Source: Methyloprofundus sedimenti (GTDB lineage: Bacteria; Pseudomonadota; Gammaproteobacteria; Methylococcales; Methylomonadaceae). From it: 64,000 nucleotides of DNA. Below are positions 45,466-57,400 of the stretch, in pieces. How positions within the stretch are numbered: position 1 is the first letter of the stretch; each line of letters begins with the position of its first letter. The notes beneath the pieces were generated by a model. It did not search any database. It had not been told where the DNA came from and saw only the letters and a list, made by a program, of their open reading frames with translations. The stretch lies in assembly GCF_002072955.1 (NCBI RefSeq), contig NZ_LPUF01000001.1, positions 2,501 through 66,500 of the forward strand. Reading direction: 5' to 3'. Both the position numbers and the translations under genes were made by a program.

Positions 45466-45936
45466 ATGGATATATTACAATCAGGCATACGCATTACAGT
45501 ACGCGCAGTTATTGTACAAAATGAAGAAATTCTTCTCATCAAAAAGGATAGTCCAGGTCAAGGCGTACGTTATACTTTACCAGGGGGGGCATTAGAATCC
45601 GGTGAAACATTACATCAAGCTGTTATTCGAGAATGTCAGGAAGAGATAAACACCACAGTGAATGCTTTTGACGTACTGCATATAGCAGATTTTTTTATTC
45701 CCAAGCTTAAACCAGAGCCTTATACCCGTCATCAGCTAGAAGTACTCATTCAATGCGAGACGCCAGCTGGTTACCTGCCGAGTTCCGGCTCTGATCCCGA
45801 CAAACACCAGGTTGGCGTAGAATGGCTGCCGCTCAATGAACTCGCGCAGCATAGCATGTCACCCAGATTCTTTACCGATCTGCTGATTAATTTACATAGC
45901 ATGGAGCACAATATTTATGTAGGTTCGGTTACATAG
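45466..45936 (+). CDS. NUDIX hydrolase
   Basis: Cleaves nucleoside diphosphate-linked compounds, Mg-dependent. The 156-residue protein has the Nudix box GGALESGETLHQAVIRECQEEI with all expected Gly and Glu residues intact. The substrate cannot be assigned; the N-terminal region and histidine-rich middle (YTRHQLEVLIQ) resemble generic MutT-like hydrolases. It is monocistronic; a hairpin overlaps its stop. Confidence 0.92.
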   Translation: MDILQSGIRITVRAVIVQNEEILLIKKDSPGQGVRYTLPGGALESGETLHQAVIRECQEEINTTVNAFDVLHIADFFIPKLKPEPYTRHQLEVLIQCETPAGYLPSSGSDPDKHQVGVEWLPLNELAQHSMSPRFFTDLLINLHSMEHNIYVGSVT

Positions 45937-45962
45937 TTGAGGCATGAAGCCCGCCTCAACTA
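45934..45962 (+). terminator. Hairpin at the NUDIX stop
   Basis: TAGTTGAGGC pairs with GCCTCAACTA across nine bases, including the TAG stop codon. No U-tract follows; it may be a terminator or REP-like half element. Confidence 0.5.
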
Positions 45963-46002
45963 CGTCAAAAAGCCAGTTTATGATAATCCAGCATCTACTT
46001 TA

Positions 46003-47469
46003 TTAGCTTATTCCCAGGCTTTCCCACATGTCATCCACTTTTTTCACTACCTCTGCTGACATGGTAATAGTGCGCCCCCATTCGCGCGTGGTTTCACCTG
46101 GCCATTTATTAGTCGCATCAAAACCTACCTTGGAGCCTAAGCCGGATACCGGTGATGCAAAATCCAGATAATCGATCGGGGTATTTTCCAGAATGGTTAA
46201 ATCCCGCGCCGGATCCATACGTGTGGTAATGGCCCAGATGACTTCCTGCCAGTTATGCACATCGACATCCTCATCAACCACAATCACGAATTTAGTATAC
46301 ATAAACTGGCGTAAATAGGACCATGTTCCGAGCATTACGCGTTTGGCATGACCCGCATATTGCTTTTTCATACTGATCACCGCCATTCGATAGGAACACC
46401 CTTCTGGTGGCAAGTAAAAATCAGTAATTTCAGGAAATTGTTTTTGCAGAATCGGTACAAAGACTTCATTTAAAGCCACGCCTAGAACAGCCGGCTCATC
46501 AGGTGGTTTGCCTGTATACGTACTGTGATAAATCGGTGCCTGACGTTGTGTAATGCGCTCTATGGTAAATACCGGAAAACTACCTACTTCATTATAATAA
46601 CCGGTATGATCACCAAACGGCCCTTCGGGTGCCATTTCATCGGGGTAAATAAAACCCTCTAAAACAATCTCGGCACTGGCAGGGACTTGCAAATCATTCG
46701 TCATTGATTTTGCCACTTCCGTTTTACTACCGCGTAATAAACCTGCAAAAGCATATTCTGATAAGCTATCTGGAACTGGCGTGACAGCGGCTAATATAGT
46801 GGCTGGATCAGCCCCCAATGCAACCGAGACAGGAAAGGGCTTGCCGGGGTGAGTTTCTTGCCACTCTTTAAAATCCAGAGCGCCGCCACGATGCGCTAAC
46901 CAACGCATAATCACTTTATTTTTGGCAATCACCTGCAAGCGATAAATACCTAAATTCTGACGTTCTTTATAAGGCCCTTTGGTAATGACCAATGGCCAGG
47001 TAATTAAGGGACCGGCATCGTCCGGCCAGCAGGTTTGTATCGGATACACGCCTAAATCAATCTCATCGCCTATACGGATTAACTCCTGACACGGTGGGTT
47101 TTTTACCAGCTTAGGTGCCATATTCAGCACATTTTTAAATACCGGAATTTTATCCATCGCATCTTTCATGCCTTTGGGTGGCTCAGGCTCTTTTAATTGC
47201 GATAATAACTCACCGACACCACGCAAGGCAGTCACTGAGGTTTCACCCATACCCATTGCGACCCGGTCAGGAGTACCAAATAAATTGGCAAGCACTGGAA
47301 TATTATAGCCTTTGGGATTTTCAAATAATAAGGCGGGCCCGCCTTGCTTTAAGGTGCGGTCACTAATTTCAGTCATTTCCAGCACCGGATCGACTTCCTG
47401 AGTAATTCGCTTCAGCTCACCTTTTTTTTCCAGCTGAGCAATAAAATCCCTTAGATCTTTATATTTCAT
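46003..47469 (-). CDS. ubiD: 4-hydroxy-3-polyprenylbenzoate decarboxylase UbiD
   Basis: Prenyl-FMN-dependent decarboxylase of ubiquinone synthesis. The 488-residue protein begins [19 protein letters not shown] and has the cofactor/substrate residues in [40 protein letters not shown] (catalytic Glu region) and [12 protein letters not shown]. The start overlaps the end of prlC by four bases, an unusual pairing worth noting but probably only an operon accident. The prenyl-FMN synthase UbiX gene is not in the window. Confidence 0.96.
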   Translation of the reverse strand: MKYKDLRDFIAQLEKKGELKRITQEVDPVLEMTEISDRTLKQGGPALLFENPKGYNIPVLANLFGTPDRVAMGMGETSVTALRGVGELLSQLKEPEPPKGMKDAMDKIPVFKNVLNMAPKLVKNPPCQELIRIGDEIDLGVYPIQTCWPDDAGPLITWPLVITKGPYKERQNLGIYRLQVIAKNKVIMRWLAHRGGALDFKEWQETHPGKPFPVSVALGADPATILAAVTPVPDSLSEYAFAGLLRGSKTEVAKSMTNDLQVPASAEIVLEGFIYPDEMAPEGPFGDHTGYYNEVGSFPVFTIERITQRQAPIYHSTYTGKPPDEPAVLGVALNEVFVPILQKQFPEITDFYLPPEGCSYRMAVISMKKQYAGHAKRVMLGTWSYLRQFMYTKFVIVVDEDVDVHNWQEVIWAITTRMDPARDLTILENTPIDYLDFASPVSGLGSKVGFDATNKWPGETTREWGRTITMSAEVVKKVDDMWESLGIS

Positions 47470-49502
47470 GCCAGAATCCCATTATGTCGTAATAAAGCAT
47501 CAATTTTCGGCTCACGCCCTCTGAACTTAACAAATAAGTCCATCGCATCCTCACTACCGCCGGTTTCCAGTATATGCGTCAAAAATGCTTCACCGGTCTT
47601 TTGATCGAATATACCGTTTTCTTCAAATAATGAGTAGGCATCACTGGACAATACTTCCGCCCATTTGTAGCTGTAATACCCAGCGGCATATCCACCCGCA
47701 AAAATATGCGAAAAACTATGTGCAAAACGATTAAAGTCAGGAGGCATCATCACCGATACTTGCTCTCGAATGGCATTGAGTTGTTCATAAATTTTCGCGC
47801 CATGTTCTGGCGAATAGTCCTGATGCATCTTAAAATCAAACAGGCTAAATTCGAGTTGGCGCACCATTATCATGCCTGCCTGAAAATTTTTCGCGGCCAG
47901 CATTTTATTATACAAAGCGTCTGGTAAGGCCTCGCCTGTTTGATAATGGCCTGAGATTAAAGCCAGACCCTCTTTTTCCCAGCACCAGTTTTCCATAAAC
48001 TGGCTAGGCAACTCGACCGCATCCCATTCAACGCCATTAATACCTGATACTCCCAGATAATCCACTTTAGTCAGCATATGCTGTAAACCATGCCCAAATT
48101 CATGAAATAAAGTCAGCACTTCATCATGCGTTAACAGTGCGGGATCAGTCGCTGTGGGCGGGGTAAAATTACAGGTTAAATACGCCACAGGGACCTGAAT
48201 GGTATCGCCTATTTTTTTGCGACCAACACAGTCATCCATCCATGCGCCACCGCGTTTTTTAGGTCGTGCATACAGGTCGATATAAAATTTTCCGCGCAAT
48301 TCTCCTTGCTTATCTTTAATCTGAAAAAAACGCACGTCTTTATGCCAGCAATCAACCCCTTCAACTTCGGTAATATTCAAGCCATAGAGTTTTTCCACCA
48401 CATCGAATAATCCCTGTAACACGCGCGATGCAGGAAAATATTGTTTTACAACTTCCTGCGATAAATCATAGGCAAATTGGCGCATTTTTTCTGAGTAATA
48501 GCCGGTATCCCAGGTATGCAGCCTTGTAATGCCATGCTGTTGTTGAGCAAATTCAGCTAATTCTGCCAGATCTTTATGCGCTTGAGGCAAGGATTTTTCG
48601 GCCAACTCTTCTAAAAAGTCAGTGACTTGCTGAGTTGATTCTGCCATTTTAGTTGCCAGTGACAGCTCGGCATAATTATTAAAGCCTAATAACTGCGCTT
48701 TTTCATGACGCAAGGCGATGGTTTTTTCCATAATATCGCTATTATCCCAATCGCTATTTTCTCCTAGTTCAGATGCGCGAGTGGAAAAGGCTTTATACAT
48801 ATCGGCACGCAACTGCCTGTCATCGGCATAAGTCATCACTGCGATATAGGACGGAAATTGCAAGGTCAATAACCAGCCTTTTTTACCTTCTTGCTCTGCT
48901 GCTTGTTTAGCCTGTTGCAAAGCCGACTCTGGCAAACCGGCAAGATCACTTTTCTTGCTGATTAATTTCTGCCAGGCACTGGTTGCATCCAGCAAGTTTT
49001 CTTCATAGTGACTGGAAAGTTGCGAGAGCTCCAGACTAATTTCCTTGTAGCGAGCCTGTTTTTCTTCATCCAGATCTATACCGGATAGACGAAAGCCGCG
49101 TAAAGCATTTTGAATAATTTTTTGCTGTGCGGGTTGTAACTGTGCATAAGCATCACTGTCTGCAATTGATTGATAAGCCTTAAACAGGCCCACATGCTGA
49201 CCCATTTCAGTTGAATAGGCACTTAATTTTGGTAAGCAGGCATTATAGGCATCGCGCAGTGCATCATTATTCACCACTGAATTCATATGACTAACAGGTG
49301 ACCAGGCCTTATTGATTTTGTCTTCTGCCTCATCTAAAGGCGTTATCAGGTTTTCCCATGTATAGGCATCATTCTCAGCTAAAAGCTGCTCGACCACAGC
49401 TCTTGCTTCCGTTAATAATTGCTCAATGGCTGGCTCAATATGCTCGGGTTTAATTTGTGAAAATAAAGGTAGTTCAGTGTTCTCAAGTAAGGGGTTAGTC
49501 AT
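47466..49502 (-). CDS. prlC: Oligopeptidase A
   Basis: Cytoplasmic M3 zinc metallopeptidase degrading small peptides, including signal-peptide remnants. The 678-residue protein has the zinc site [12 protein letters not shown] (HExxH) with a downstream [17 protein letters not shown] Glu, and the C-terminal [16 protein letters not shown] substrate-binding region. Length is normal. Its stop overlaps the ubiD start, so the two are coupled. Confidence 0.97.
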   Translation of the reverse strand: MTNPLLENTELPLFSQIKPEHIEPAIEQLLTEARAVVEQLLAENDAYTWENLITPLDEAEDKINKAWSPVSHMNSVVNNDALRDAYNACLPKLSAYSTEMGQHVGLFKAYQSIADSDAYAQLQPAQQKIIQNALRGFRLSGIDLDEEKQARYKEISLELSQLSSHYEENLLDATSAWQKLISKKSDLAGLPESALQQAKQAAEQEGKKGWLLTLQFPSYIAVMTYADDRQLRADMYKAFSTRASELGENSDWDNSDIMEKTIALRHEKAQLLGFNNYAELSLATKMAESTQQVTDFLEELAEKSLPQAHKDLAELAEFAQQQHGITRLHTWDTGYYSEKMRQFAYDLSQEVVKQYFPASRVLQGLFDVVEKLYGLNITEVEGVDCWHKDVRFFQIKDKQGELRGKFYIDLYARPKKRGGAWMDDCVGRKKIGDTIQVPVAYLTCNFTPPTATDPALLTHDEVLTLFHEFGHGLQHMLTKVDYLGVSGINGVEWDAVELPSQFMENWCWEKEGLALISGHYQTGEALPDALYNKMLAAKNFQAGMIMVRQLEFSLFDFKMHQDYSPEHGAKIYEQLNAIREQVSVMMPPDFNRFAHSFSHIFAGGYAAGYYSYKWAEVLSSDAYSLFEENGIFDQKTGEAFLTHILETGGSEDAMDLFVKFRGREPKIDALLRHNGILA

Positions 49503-49735
49503 TTCTTTTATAGTGTTGTTTCAGTAGAATATTAAGAATTAGTTCAGGTTCAGGAAAATACAGCAATCGTGTCCTTAATCCGTTGATTTGCCTGACGTAA
49601 TAAATTTAACGAAAAATCAGGGCGTAATTTCCCGTTTTTATGTTTTTCATAAGCGGGAATAGTATTTATAGAGTAAATGGTGTGCTTGCTGTGCAGCAAA
49701 ATAAATGTGCAATTTAGCCAGAATAACAATATCAA
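49503..49735. other. Intergenic region upstream of prlC, no gene recognised
   Basis: AT-rich sequence with one 61-codon minus-strand frame of no recognisable family; it is not supported as a gene. The prlC promoter must lie here. Confidence 0.4.
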
Positions 49736-49948
49736 TCAAGTTCTATTACTCACCACTATCATAATGCCAGTCTTCCGAATGATGCGGAATGCTGAATAAA
49801 GAATCAGGTCTATATCATTCATCAAACCTGCCAGTAATGCTTCATCAGAATTAGTCGTACCGGCTTCTTCTGCCAAAAAAAACTTAGACAGGAAACAGCC
49901 GCCAAAAACCTTGCATAACCGCCATAATTTATTCATTATAACAAACAA
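49736..49948 (-). pseudogene. Fragment resembling an HDOD-domain protein
   Basis: A 70-codon frame reads FFLAEEAGTTNSDEALLAGLMNDIDLILYS, similar to the HD/HDOD motif region NPDEAFLAGLLHDIG, with the catalytic-type HD replaced by ND. It is too short for a domain and has no partner frames, so it is a remnant. From 49949 to 50374 I see no gene; two tandem copies of an 11-base unit (CAATTTATCAG) lie near 50077. Confidence 0.5.
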
Positions 49949-50374
49949 ATAGTTATTTTAGGCTGATGCAGGTCACCGAATTAACTGCTGTCGGTAAATC
50001 TACAAAACTCACTATAACCTGATTACTTTTTACTGCAGAACCTGATAAATAAAGAGGACTGTTGACAAGCCTAATCAATTTATCAGCAATTTATCAGCAA
50101 TTGTTGAGCCTGTTTGAATAATATAGAACTTACGCAAAGACAGAAGATTGAAAATCTGAAATAAGCGTTACAATGAATCCTGCAATCATACTGTTAAACA
50201 AGTAGCTTTGTAGCCTGTAACAATTACTTATCATGTCCGATTGCAGATTTTTTTGGAACTGCACATATGCTAAAATTAAAACAAACATGTGATTCCTTAC
50301 CCCCGTTTTCAGACCTCACTGTAAAGCCAGAACACTTTTCTAAAGGCTGATTTATAATATCATCAGCGGTGAAT

Positions 50375-51060
50375 ATGAGTAACGAAAACAAGCAACCAAA
50401 ACCCCAGTACACACTTGAATTTAAACAAGATGCGGCAAAGTAGTCTTTAAAAAAATGGATACGAACGACAATAAGCTTGTGGAGATCATTGGGGCGTTTC
50501 TTTACGTCCCCCTTAGTAGCTAGCAAAGCGCAGAAGTGAAAACGATTAAAAAATCATTCCGTCTTAAACTTGAGTACACATAACGAATTGCTTCGAATAA
50601 GTAAAAAAATGAACACTGCGTGTGGAGCGCAAAATATTAACAAAGGCCGCAGCCTATTTTGCGAAAGAGAAAGAAGCCGAAGTTGGCTGGGCGAATAACG
50701 AATATGCACACATCTCGTAGTTTTGCAGATGGTTTTTTGGCGCAGAAAACTAAAGACCGGGCTTACTGTATCATTCGGATCGCGACAGTCAATTTGCAAG
50801 CAAAAAGTATCGTAATCATCTGGAGATTAAAAATATTGAGCAAAATATGAACCGCAAAAGTACAAGCTCGGATAATAGCCCTACAGAATGGTTTTGTCTT
50901 GGCTTAAAGCATAAACAGTTGAATTACGAAAAGTTCAGAACAAAAGAAGCCGCAAAGTTAAGTATCATTGATGTATGACTTTTATAACGGTAAGCAGACA
51001 CACTCTAAATTGGGCTATAAATCACCCTTAGAGTTTTAGCGCTAGTTCCATAAGAAACCG
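50375..51060 (+). pseudogene. Degraded IS3-family element (orfA and orfB fragments)
   Basis: OrfA begins MSNENKQPKPQYTLEFKQDA and breaks by frameshift; a later frame gives ILTKAAAYFAKEKE, the OrfA end. OrfB keeps GLLYHSDRDSQFASKKYRN (second Asp), MNRKSTSSDNSP and THSKLGYKSPLEF-like end with the catalytic Glu region, in different frames. A typical IS3 end sequence, TGTCCTGTTTTACTTGACCA, is at 51073-51092. Most of OrfB is deleted; it is inactive. Confidence 0.85.
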
Positions 51061-51092
51061 ACCGGTCGAAAGTGTCCTGTTTTACTTGACCA

Positions 51093-51466
51093 TTACATTC
51101 GCTTCCTTTGCGCCTTCTGGGAATGGGGAAAATTATCGAACACCTAATGGTGCATTTTCGAACAACTTACGCGTATGGACACAAGATAACTCGGGCGGCA
51201 CTTGAGATTTTAATCCGCGATATCAATAAAAAAGATGACACAAGATATTTCCAGACTGATCTAACCTCTTAATTCATTGCATAAACAGATATCACCCACT
51301 GCTTTACGCAAAAAATACGTCTAGGGCACCACTCCTAGCTGAGTTCAACTATTTGATTTAACTCCACACATACTTATGCCGATAAAGTAAGCATACCATG
51401 CGTGAGATATCAACAATATTGAATAAAGCCAATATCAGCAGAATCTGATATTAAAGTGGCAAATAC
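51093..51466. other. Intergenic region between IS3 end and the multicopper operon
   Basis: No recognised gene. A 49-codon plus-strand frame starting ATGGGGAAAATTATC near 51124 has no family I know. No obvious terminator for the multicopper operon is seen. Confidence 0.4.
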
Positions 51467-51979
51467 TTACTCCACGATAAGATCTTTTGCATTGAAATCT
51501 CCAATCACGACATCCACTATATTTCCCGATTTAATAAATGTCCCTGGGTTTTTAAAAATGACAAAGTAAACTCGATTGGTTTGCGGGTTTGCGTTTGAAC
51601 GCATAGGCCCAACTTTCGGCGGGCTTGATACCGGAAACTTTCTATTGCTTGATTGATCAAAAATATAAGGTTTGGTTTTACGAATAAAAAGTGGAGCCGC
51701 CTTTATCGGGTCTATGACCCGATAGCGAAAATCTACAATATGATTCGCAGCTGATAACTGGAGACTCTCTATTTTTATACCCCAACGCTCTTCCAGTACG
51801 TGCCTGTCCGATGATATAGATTCTGGCTCGTAGATTGCTGATTTAGATACGAAGTCCAAGGGTAACAAACCTGTGGCTATAACTATAACCCCCATAACAC
51901 TAACCAAGGCCAGCGTAGACATCAACAATTTAAGCAGCAGATTCCTTTTGCCCGGGAATACATACGTATTTTCATTCAT
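51467..51979 (-). CDS. Small membrane-anchored protein of the multicopper operon
   Basis: Function unknown. The 170-residue protein has a basic start (FPGKRNLLLK), one membrane segment (residues about 15-40), then an extracytoplasmic beta-rich part with FRYRVIDPIKAAPLFIRK and YVFVIFKNPG-like strands, GPMRSNANPQTNR and a VVIGDFNAKDLIVE end. It has no copper-type Cys/His motif. It is the last gene of the operon, 30 bases after the third cupredoxin protein, so a role in assembly or anchoring of the oxidase is inferred. It resembles no known MnxE/MnxF sequence by eye. Confidence 0.8.
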   Translation of the reverse strand: MNENTYVFPGKRNLLLKLLMSTLALVSVMGVIVIATGLLPLDFVSKSAIYEPESISSDRHVLEERWGIKIESLQLSAANHIVDFRYRVIDPIKAAPLFIRKTKPYIFDQSSNRKFPVSSPPKVGPMRSNANPQTNRVYFVIFKNPGTFIKSGNIVDVVIGDFNAKDLIVE

Positions 51980-52009
51980 GAATAGCCCTCACTCTTTTTG
52001 GCTCACTAA

Positions 52010-53155
52010 TTAATCGATGACTCTCACACAGTTCTGGTCAGTATCGTAACTACCTGATGTTTTTGGTGCTCCCCACGGCCATAAACCGCTTCCCGAGCGC
52101 GGTCTCGCACCTACTTCCAGATAGGTAAGCATACCTGACTCTGGATCATTAATATCCATCAGATCCACATTCACATTATTCATTAAACCCAGCTTGCGAT
52201 CGAAGAGAGGGTATCTGTCTCCTGTTCTGGCACTTGATGGAATTTTTAACAAAATATCTTTAGTTTTCATTGCTGTCAACAGTGTTGAATATTGGTCATT
52301 TTTAGAATAATTATAAGCATATCCATCTTCTGCAATCACTTCCCAATTTGGGCCAAGCAGCGTTGGAACTCGCGGCTGCAGTCCCGTGTTAAAAAGTCTG
52401 AGCAACACTGTCTCTCTCCTACGTCCAACAACAAGAGAAGATGCATTACCGCCATTTATTAAGAAATATTTTGGTTTGTAATGTATCGTACTGGGGTAAG
52501 CAGGGGTGCCATAACTTCCGTCAGCTACTGCCTTGTGAAGATCAGGGTCTATCTCTGAAAAAAAGATCATCTGTTCAGCGATATGACGTGTAGTTACTTC
52601 CTTATAGGCTTGTCTAGTGCTTCTATAGTCTTGCTTCACTCCAGCGTATAGTCCCATCTGCACTTGTACCGCTGGATTGCTTCCACTACGTAACATAAAG
52701 GTGCCAGGCCTAGTTTTCCATTCATATGTGCCTATCGTATGGGGTTGAGTTTCTTCCCGGAAAGACGTCACCCTCATTCGACCAGTACTATCAAGATCAT
52801 CACGATGAGGATCTTTACCCGACGTCTGTTCAAGTCCTGGAATCATGAGAGAAACAGGAACACCCAAATCATTGCGTAATTTGATACGCAATACATCCTT
52901 GGTGGACGGAATATTAATTAAAGGACCAGGCGCTGTCGGAATCTCTCCACAATAATTTTCAAGATTTCTATTACTATCTTGAACGAAACCATACATAGTA
53001 ACTATTTCGCCCCCCGGCATGGTTTGCTCAAACTCCCTGGCTGCCAGGTAAGCTGTAAAAGTACTAGCAAATGAGGTTGATATCCTCATACTGAAGACAA
53101 CTATTACAAGCGCAAACAAGGCCATAGCTGTTTTAAAATTCTTTTTACCATTCAT
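52010..53155 (-). CDS. Secreted cupredoxin-fold protein lacking copper ligands
   Basis: I use the ATG at 53155 (AAGGGGAAGAAA just upstream), giving 381 residues with a signal peptide ending near STSFAS; the open frame extends 17 codons further upstream. The remainder resembles two multicopper-oxidase cupredoxin domains (VTMYGFVQDSNR, TAPGPLINIPSTKDVLRIKLR, GTFMLRSGSNPAVQVQMGLY, PKYFLINGGNASSL), but none of the His-x-His or HCH copper motifs is present. It thus looks like a structural or regulatory partner of the two neighbouring oxidase proteins. A ligand-free pair of domains in place of a third active subunit is the odd point. Confidence 0.85.
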   Translation of the reverse strand: MNGKKNFKTAMALFALVIVVFSMRISTSFASTFTAYLAAREFEQTMPGGEIVTMYGFVQDSNRNLENYCGEIPTAPGPLINIPSTKDVLRIKLRNDLGVPVSLMIPGLEQTSGKDPHRDDLDSTGRMRVTSFREETQPHTIGTYEWKTRPGTFMLRSGSNPAVQVQMGLYAGVKQDYRSTRQAYKEVTTRHIAEQMIFFSEIDPDLHKAVADGSYGTPAYPSTIHYKPKYFLINGGNASSLVVGRRRETVLLRLFNTGLQPRVPTLLGPNWEVIAEDGYAYNYSKNDQYSTLLTAMKTKDILLKIPSSARTGDRYPLFDRKLGLMNNVNVDLMDINDPESGMLTYLEVGARPRSGSGLWPWGAPKTSGSYDTDQNCVRVID

Positions 53156-53174
53156 TTTCTTCCCCTTGCTTACT

Positions 53175-54455
53175 TTAAGGATTGATAACAACTGAAGGAT
53201 GTTCAATAATTAACATAGTCATCATTCCTCCAGGAAAGATACCACGATTCACCATCTCCCTTTCATTATGTGAATGCCACATAAATACTATCCCATTATT
53301 CAAGTTGAACCCCCCGTCTCCAGGTTTAAGCGGTCCAGAAGATCCGAGATACGGACTACCACTAAAAAATGGGCCAAACACAAGGTCCTTTGCATCCGGT
53401 TCCACAGTGGGTAAGACTTTTCCATGATCTGCAGCATATTCAAATGGTTCTAGTGGGTCCTCTGGCTGATGCCCATAAATATCCCAACCCAGCTCTTCAC
53501 CGGTCCATTCAAAGATGGAGTCAACCGTTTGCCCTGGTACAGACTGTATAGTAAATTCTCTGTTTGACATGTCAGCCCCTGCTCCCGGGCTACTTGATAA
53601 CATGCGCCCATTTCTGGCAATAACTCTGGAATGATTACCATGATGATGAAAAGGATGTAAATCAGCACCCCCTCCCGCAATCCTCAACAACATCCTGTCA
53701 CCAGGGTGCATTCTCGGCAGACAATTATAGGGTTGCTTAGGTAACAATTCAGAATTTACCGGCTTCATGGTATCAGGAGCAGCACGACCATTAATAAACC
53801 AATAATTAGGGAACCTCCCTGAAAAATCCACAGAGTCCATATCACCTGATTCTACCTGCAAATGAATCCCCGGATCCATATCTGTAAGCAAGAACAAGAA
53901 TTCACTATCAAATTGCGTATCGGCATGATTGTAGGCAAAACCAATACCTGCCCCCATTAGAGGTCGAACAATAAGAGCTCCAACCAGTCCCATCTCTAGC
54001 TCAAGCTCCATTCGTGTACCACTGTGATACGTATAGGTTCCTGGATTAGCAGCAGTAAATGTATATGCAACGGGGCCACCACCAGGAAGAACTTCCTCGG
54101 TAAGCAGTCCTGGATTATCACCTGATGGAACTGTTGTTATTAACCCCTGACCTGGGAAAACAACAGAAACAGGCACATCAAGCTCGTTGGACAGATTGAC
54201 AGTGACCACATCACCTTCATTAACAATCAGGGTTGGACCTGGATATTGGCCCGTTGTCTTACTGGTTTCTGCATAGCTCCAGAATAAGACACTACCGCCG
54301 TCAGGTGTGCTCAGGTGATCTGCTCTGGCACTCAGATTAAACACCGTTCCAGTAATACCATCTATGGCAGCATGAGAATCTATTGTAAAGAGCATAAACC
54401 CTATAGCAATAACGACTGATTTTTGAAAGTCGAGTATTTTTGATTTTGTAATCAT
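53175..54455 (-). CDS. Secreted multicopper oxidase half: HPFHHHG and WHSH motifs
   Basis: I use the ATG at 54455 (GGGG six bases upstream), giving 426 residues; the frame opens four codons earlier with TTG. A signal peptide ends near SHAA. Domain 1 (about 35-170) has a cupredoxin shape (GPTLIVNEGDVVTVNLSNEL) but YHSGTRMELELEMG in place of HSH. Domain 2 has HPFHHHGNH (H267, H270-H272) and MWHSHNEREM (H394, H396), typical type 2/3 copper ligands. No HCH or type 1 cysteine is present. The missing partner motifs lie in the upstream giant protein, so the two may form one oxidase. Confidence 0.88.
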   Translation of the reverse strand: MITKSKILDFQKSVVIAIGFMLFTIDSHAAIDGITGTVFNLSARADHLSTPDGGSVLFWSYAETSKTTGQYPGPTLIVNEGDVVTVNLSNELDVPVSVVFPGQGLITTVPSGDNPGLLTEEVLPGGGPVAYTFTAANPGTYTYHSGTRMELELEMGLVGALIVRPLMGAGIGFAYNHADTQFDSEFLFLLTDMDPGIHLQVESGDMDSVDFSGRFPNYWFINGRAAPDTMKPVNSELLPKQPYNCLPRMHPGDRMLLRIAGGGADLHPFHHHGNHSRVIARNGRMLSSSPGAGADMSNREFTIQSVPGQTVDSIFEWTGEELGWDIYGHQPEDPLEPFEYAADHGKVLPTVEPDAKDLVFGPFFSGSPYLGSSGPLKPGDGGFNLNNGIVFMWHSHNEREMVNRGIFPGGMMTMLIIEHPSVVINP

Positions 54456-54470
54456 GGTAATCCCCAATAA

Positions 54471-57400
54471 TTATTTAATGATAATTTCGGTCATCATTCC
54501 ACCAAAATCTTCTTCGTTGTTACTCAAAAAGTTCAAATTGGTAGTGTATAAAAGATAAGTTCCTTTGGATGCATTCCCGGTATCAATAATAACATCTACC
54601 GACTCTCCCCCGCCCAGCGTAATTGACTGAGTTGAGTATGATAGGTCAAGGCCCGTAGGTCCCTTTAGTTGTCTGGCGTCTTTACCAACAACCCGCATTG
54701 CAAGATTACCATTCGTAGCAAGAGTATAAAACCTTGTAACATTAAGGTTTGATATCCGCAGCAGAATCCTATCTCCCTGATCAGCTTCAATCAAAGAGCT
54801 CACTGGCTGAGAGATCTTGCCCCCATTATCAGCAGGTGCAGCAAGGGAGCCTGGATTGATAGTATCCGGATATCCCCGTCCATTTAGCAGAGGATAATTA
54901 TCGAACATTGCTTCAAAGGGTAAAGGCTGAACTTCCAGGCTTGCATCGTGAAATTCGCCATCGAGCGAGCCAATCTGGATTGGGTATTCAACATCATAGG
55001 CTGTAGAACCATCTCCATCATTATAGACATAACCCAGTGGCGCTGATGGGTCAGCATTCCCTCCTAATCTGGCTTGAGGTACACCAGGAGCCCCATCGTA
55101 ATTTTGCTTAGGTCGAACATAAAGGTTGCCGAGCATGCCCATCTGCATATGTTCGGTTGCCTCGGCGTGACAATGGTACATATAGGTTCCCGGCAGATTA
55201 TTGGCCTTGTAATATGTAAAGGTTGCACCCGCATGTACGGCAACGGAAGCATCAGGTAAACCGTCAAAGTAGGACGATGCCTCAGCATAGCCGTGATAAT
55301 GCACGGTGTGAGCATCAAACAGATCCGGACGCATAATCATCGGTATATTGGTAAGATTAAGCCATAATTCGTCGCCTTCATCGACAACAATTGTCGGCGC
55401 CGGACCATTTGCTGCGAGTTTTCCTGCCTCCATAACCTGTTCAAGTGGCAAACCAGTTACATCATTAAATCCAAATCCATAAACTGTCTTACCATCTGCC
55501 ATCGTGGTAAAACCATCGCTGCCAGTAATATGCATACATACTACCTCGGGTCTATAGTCTGGATTGTCGTTAACCGTTGGAATACCATTTTCATCAAGCA
55601 ATTTCGGATCTGGAATAGCATCACCATTTAAATCCCCCGGACACTGGATAAATACACCCGCTTGATCTTTCACATTAATGGTAACGGTGGCGTCATTGGA
55701 TGTTGTAGTGCCATCGTAGATGTGCCAGGTAAAACTGTCTATACCCGTGAAGCCATTGTCTGGCGTATAAGTCACCGCACCGTTTGTATCCGGGGTGCCC
55801 AATGTACCAGAACTTGGTCCTCCTACAATAGTAAATGTTGATGTCGGACCATCAGGATCAGTGAATGAAAGATTGATATCAAGTGCTGTCTCTTTTGTAG
55901 CGTTCAAATCCTGGTCTATAGCAACCGGAGCAATATTCACGCCTCCATTGTCAATAACGATAGTAAGCGTTTTCGTCGTGAAAAGAACTCCATCACTGAC
56001 TTTCACTTCAATAGCCCAGCTTCCGTTCATTGGGGTTGGCCATTCTAAAACACCTGTTAACGAATTAATCACCATGCCGGCAGGGACAGCCCCCCCATTC
56101 ACAGACTCAATAGAGAATGTTAATGGCCCACCATTCGGATCAACTGCCATCACCTTCGCAAGATATGACTGATTTCCTGTTCTGGTTGATGAAAATACGA
56201 TCTCCGGATCCAAAGCAGCCAATGGAAGCGGATTCACCTCATCTGCCCCCATGTCCACTTCAGCACCTTCCGGCCGCGGCTCAGTATCGTAATCGATGGT
56301 GAGATATGGGTGACCAGAATTATGTGCTAGTAAACCCGTATTTTTAGCTGGAGAACCTGCCCCAATATGGTAATCCCCTTGAATCGTTAAAGGCGAAATA
56401 TTAGGGAAATTCGCCAGTGCATTTGCACCTGAGGCCAATACTATTTCATATTTAAACCCATCGACGAATGTTGGATCTGTAGCGATATTACCTGCTGGAG
56501 CATAATTCTTCGTAACAAAAGGATCACTTGTATAGGACAAATTAGAATTTCGTGGGCTCATACTAGCACCTTCCACTCCGAACACCTGCAGATCCCAGAA
56601 AGGTGAAACTGGATTGGGAATTAATGTCCCGCCCCCAGCTACTGACCAGTAAAACGATTCGTTATGCCAGATAATATTATTATCCAGTACAGGATCAGTG
56701 AACCTTTCCTCAGTCCCCGGATAAGCAATTAAAATAGCGGCTTGAAGATCGGGACTATTACCCCTGGCGACGATTCCGGCGCCAAATGGTGTGGTCGTAT
56801 CTAGATTACCATTAGTAAAAGGTGCCGCAGTCCCCGTGCTGGTATTGTTAAAGATCGTATTATGTATAAACCTTACATTAGGTCCATAGGTATCGCTTAA
56901 ACCAATCGCACCCGCACTGTATCCGGCTGCATTTCCTATAATCATATTATTGAATACATTAATAATATGATCATTTGATGGATCTGCATCAACAATATCC
57001 TGCCCACTGGCAGAGAAAATACTCATGGCACCGCCATCATCACCCGCCAGATTTGCCTGAATCTGGTTAGCAACTACGGTGACTGATCCCGAACCTTGAG
57101 TTAATGAACCTGGCAAAGCGCCTGCTGGAACAAACTCACTGTCGATCAATATGGCGCCTTCACCAAAAGCCTCGTTAAAGAGGATCTGGTTGTTGGCAAT
57201 TAAGCCCTGGTCGCTGAGTCCATGGTGAGCGACAGCTGAGCCATTAGCAGCAGCATAGTTACCGCAAATGAAGTTATTATTTACAGCATATCCGTCAGAA
57301 CCCGTATAAAGGGCAACCCCCCCTCCACTACTCAGTGAACCGTTCTGATTAATATCGTTGTTATGAATACTCATGCCCTCGTTATGAGCACTGTGAAAGC

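Noticed and set aside
49550-49735. Minus-strand 61-codon frame upstream of prlC
   Set aside because: Composition is AT-driven, with no family similarity or start signal.
50074-50101. Tandem CAATTTATCAG repeat
   Set aside because: Only two short units; too little to call a CRISPR array, iteron set or VNTR.
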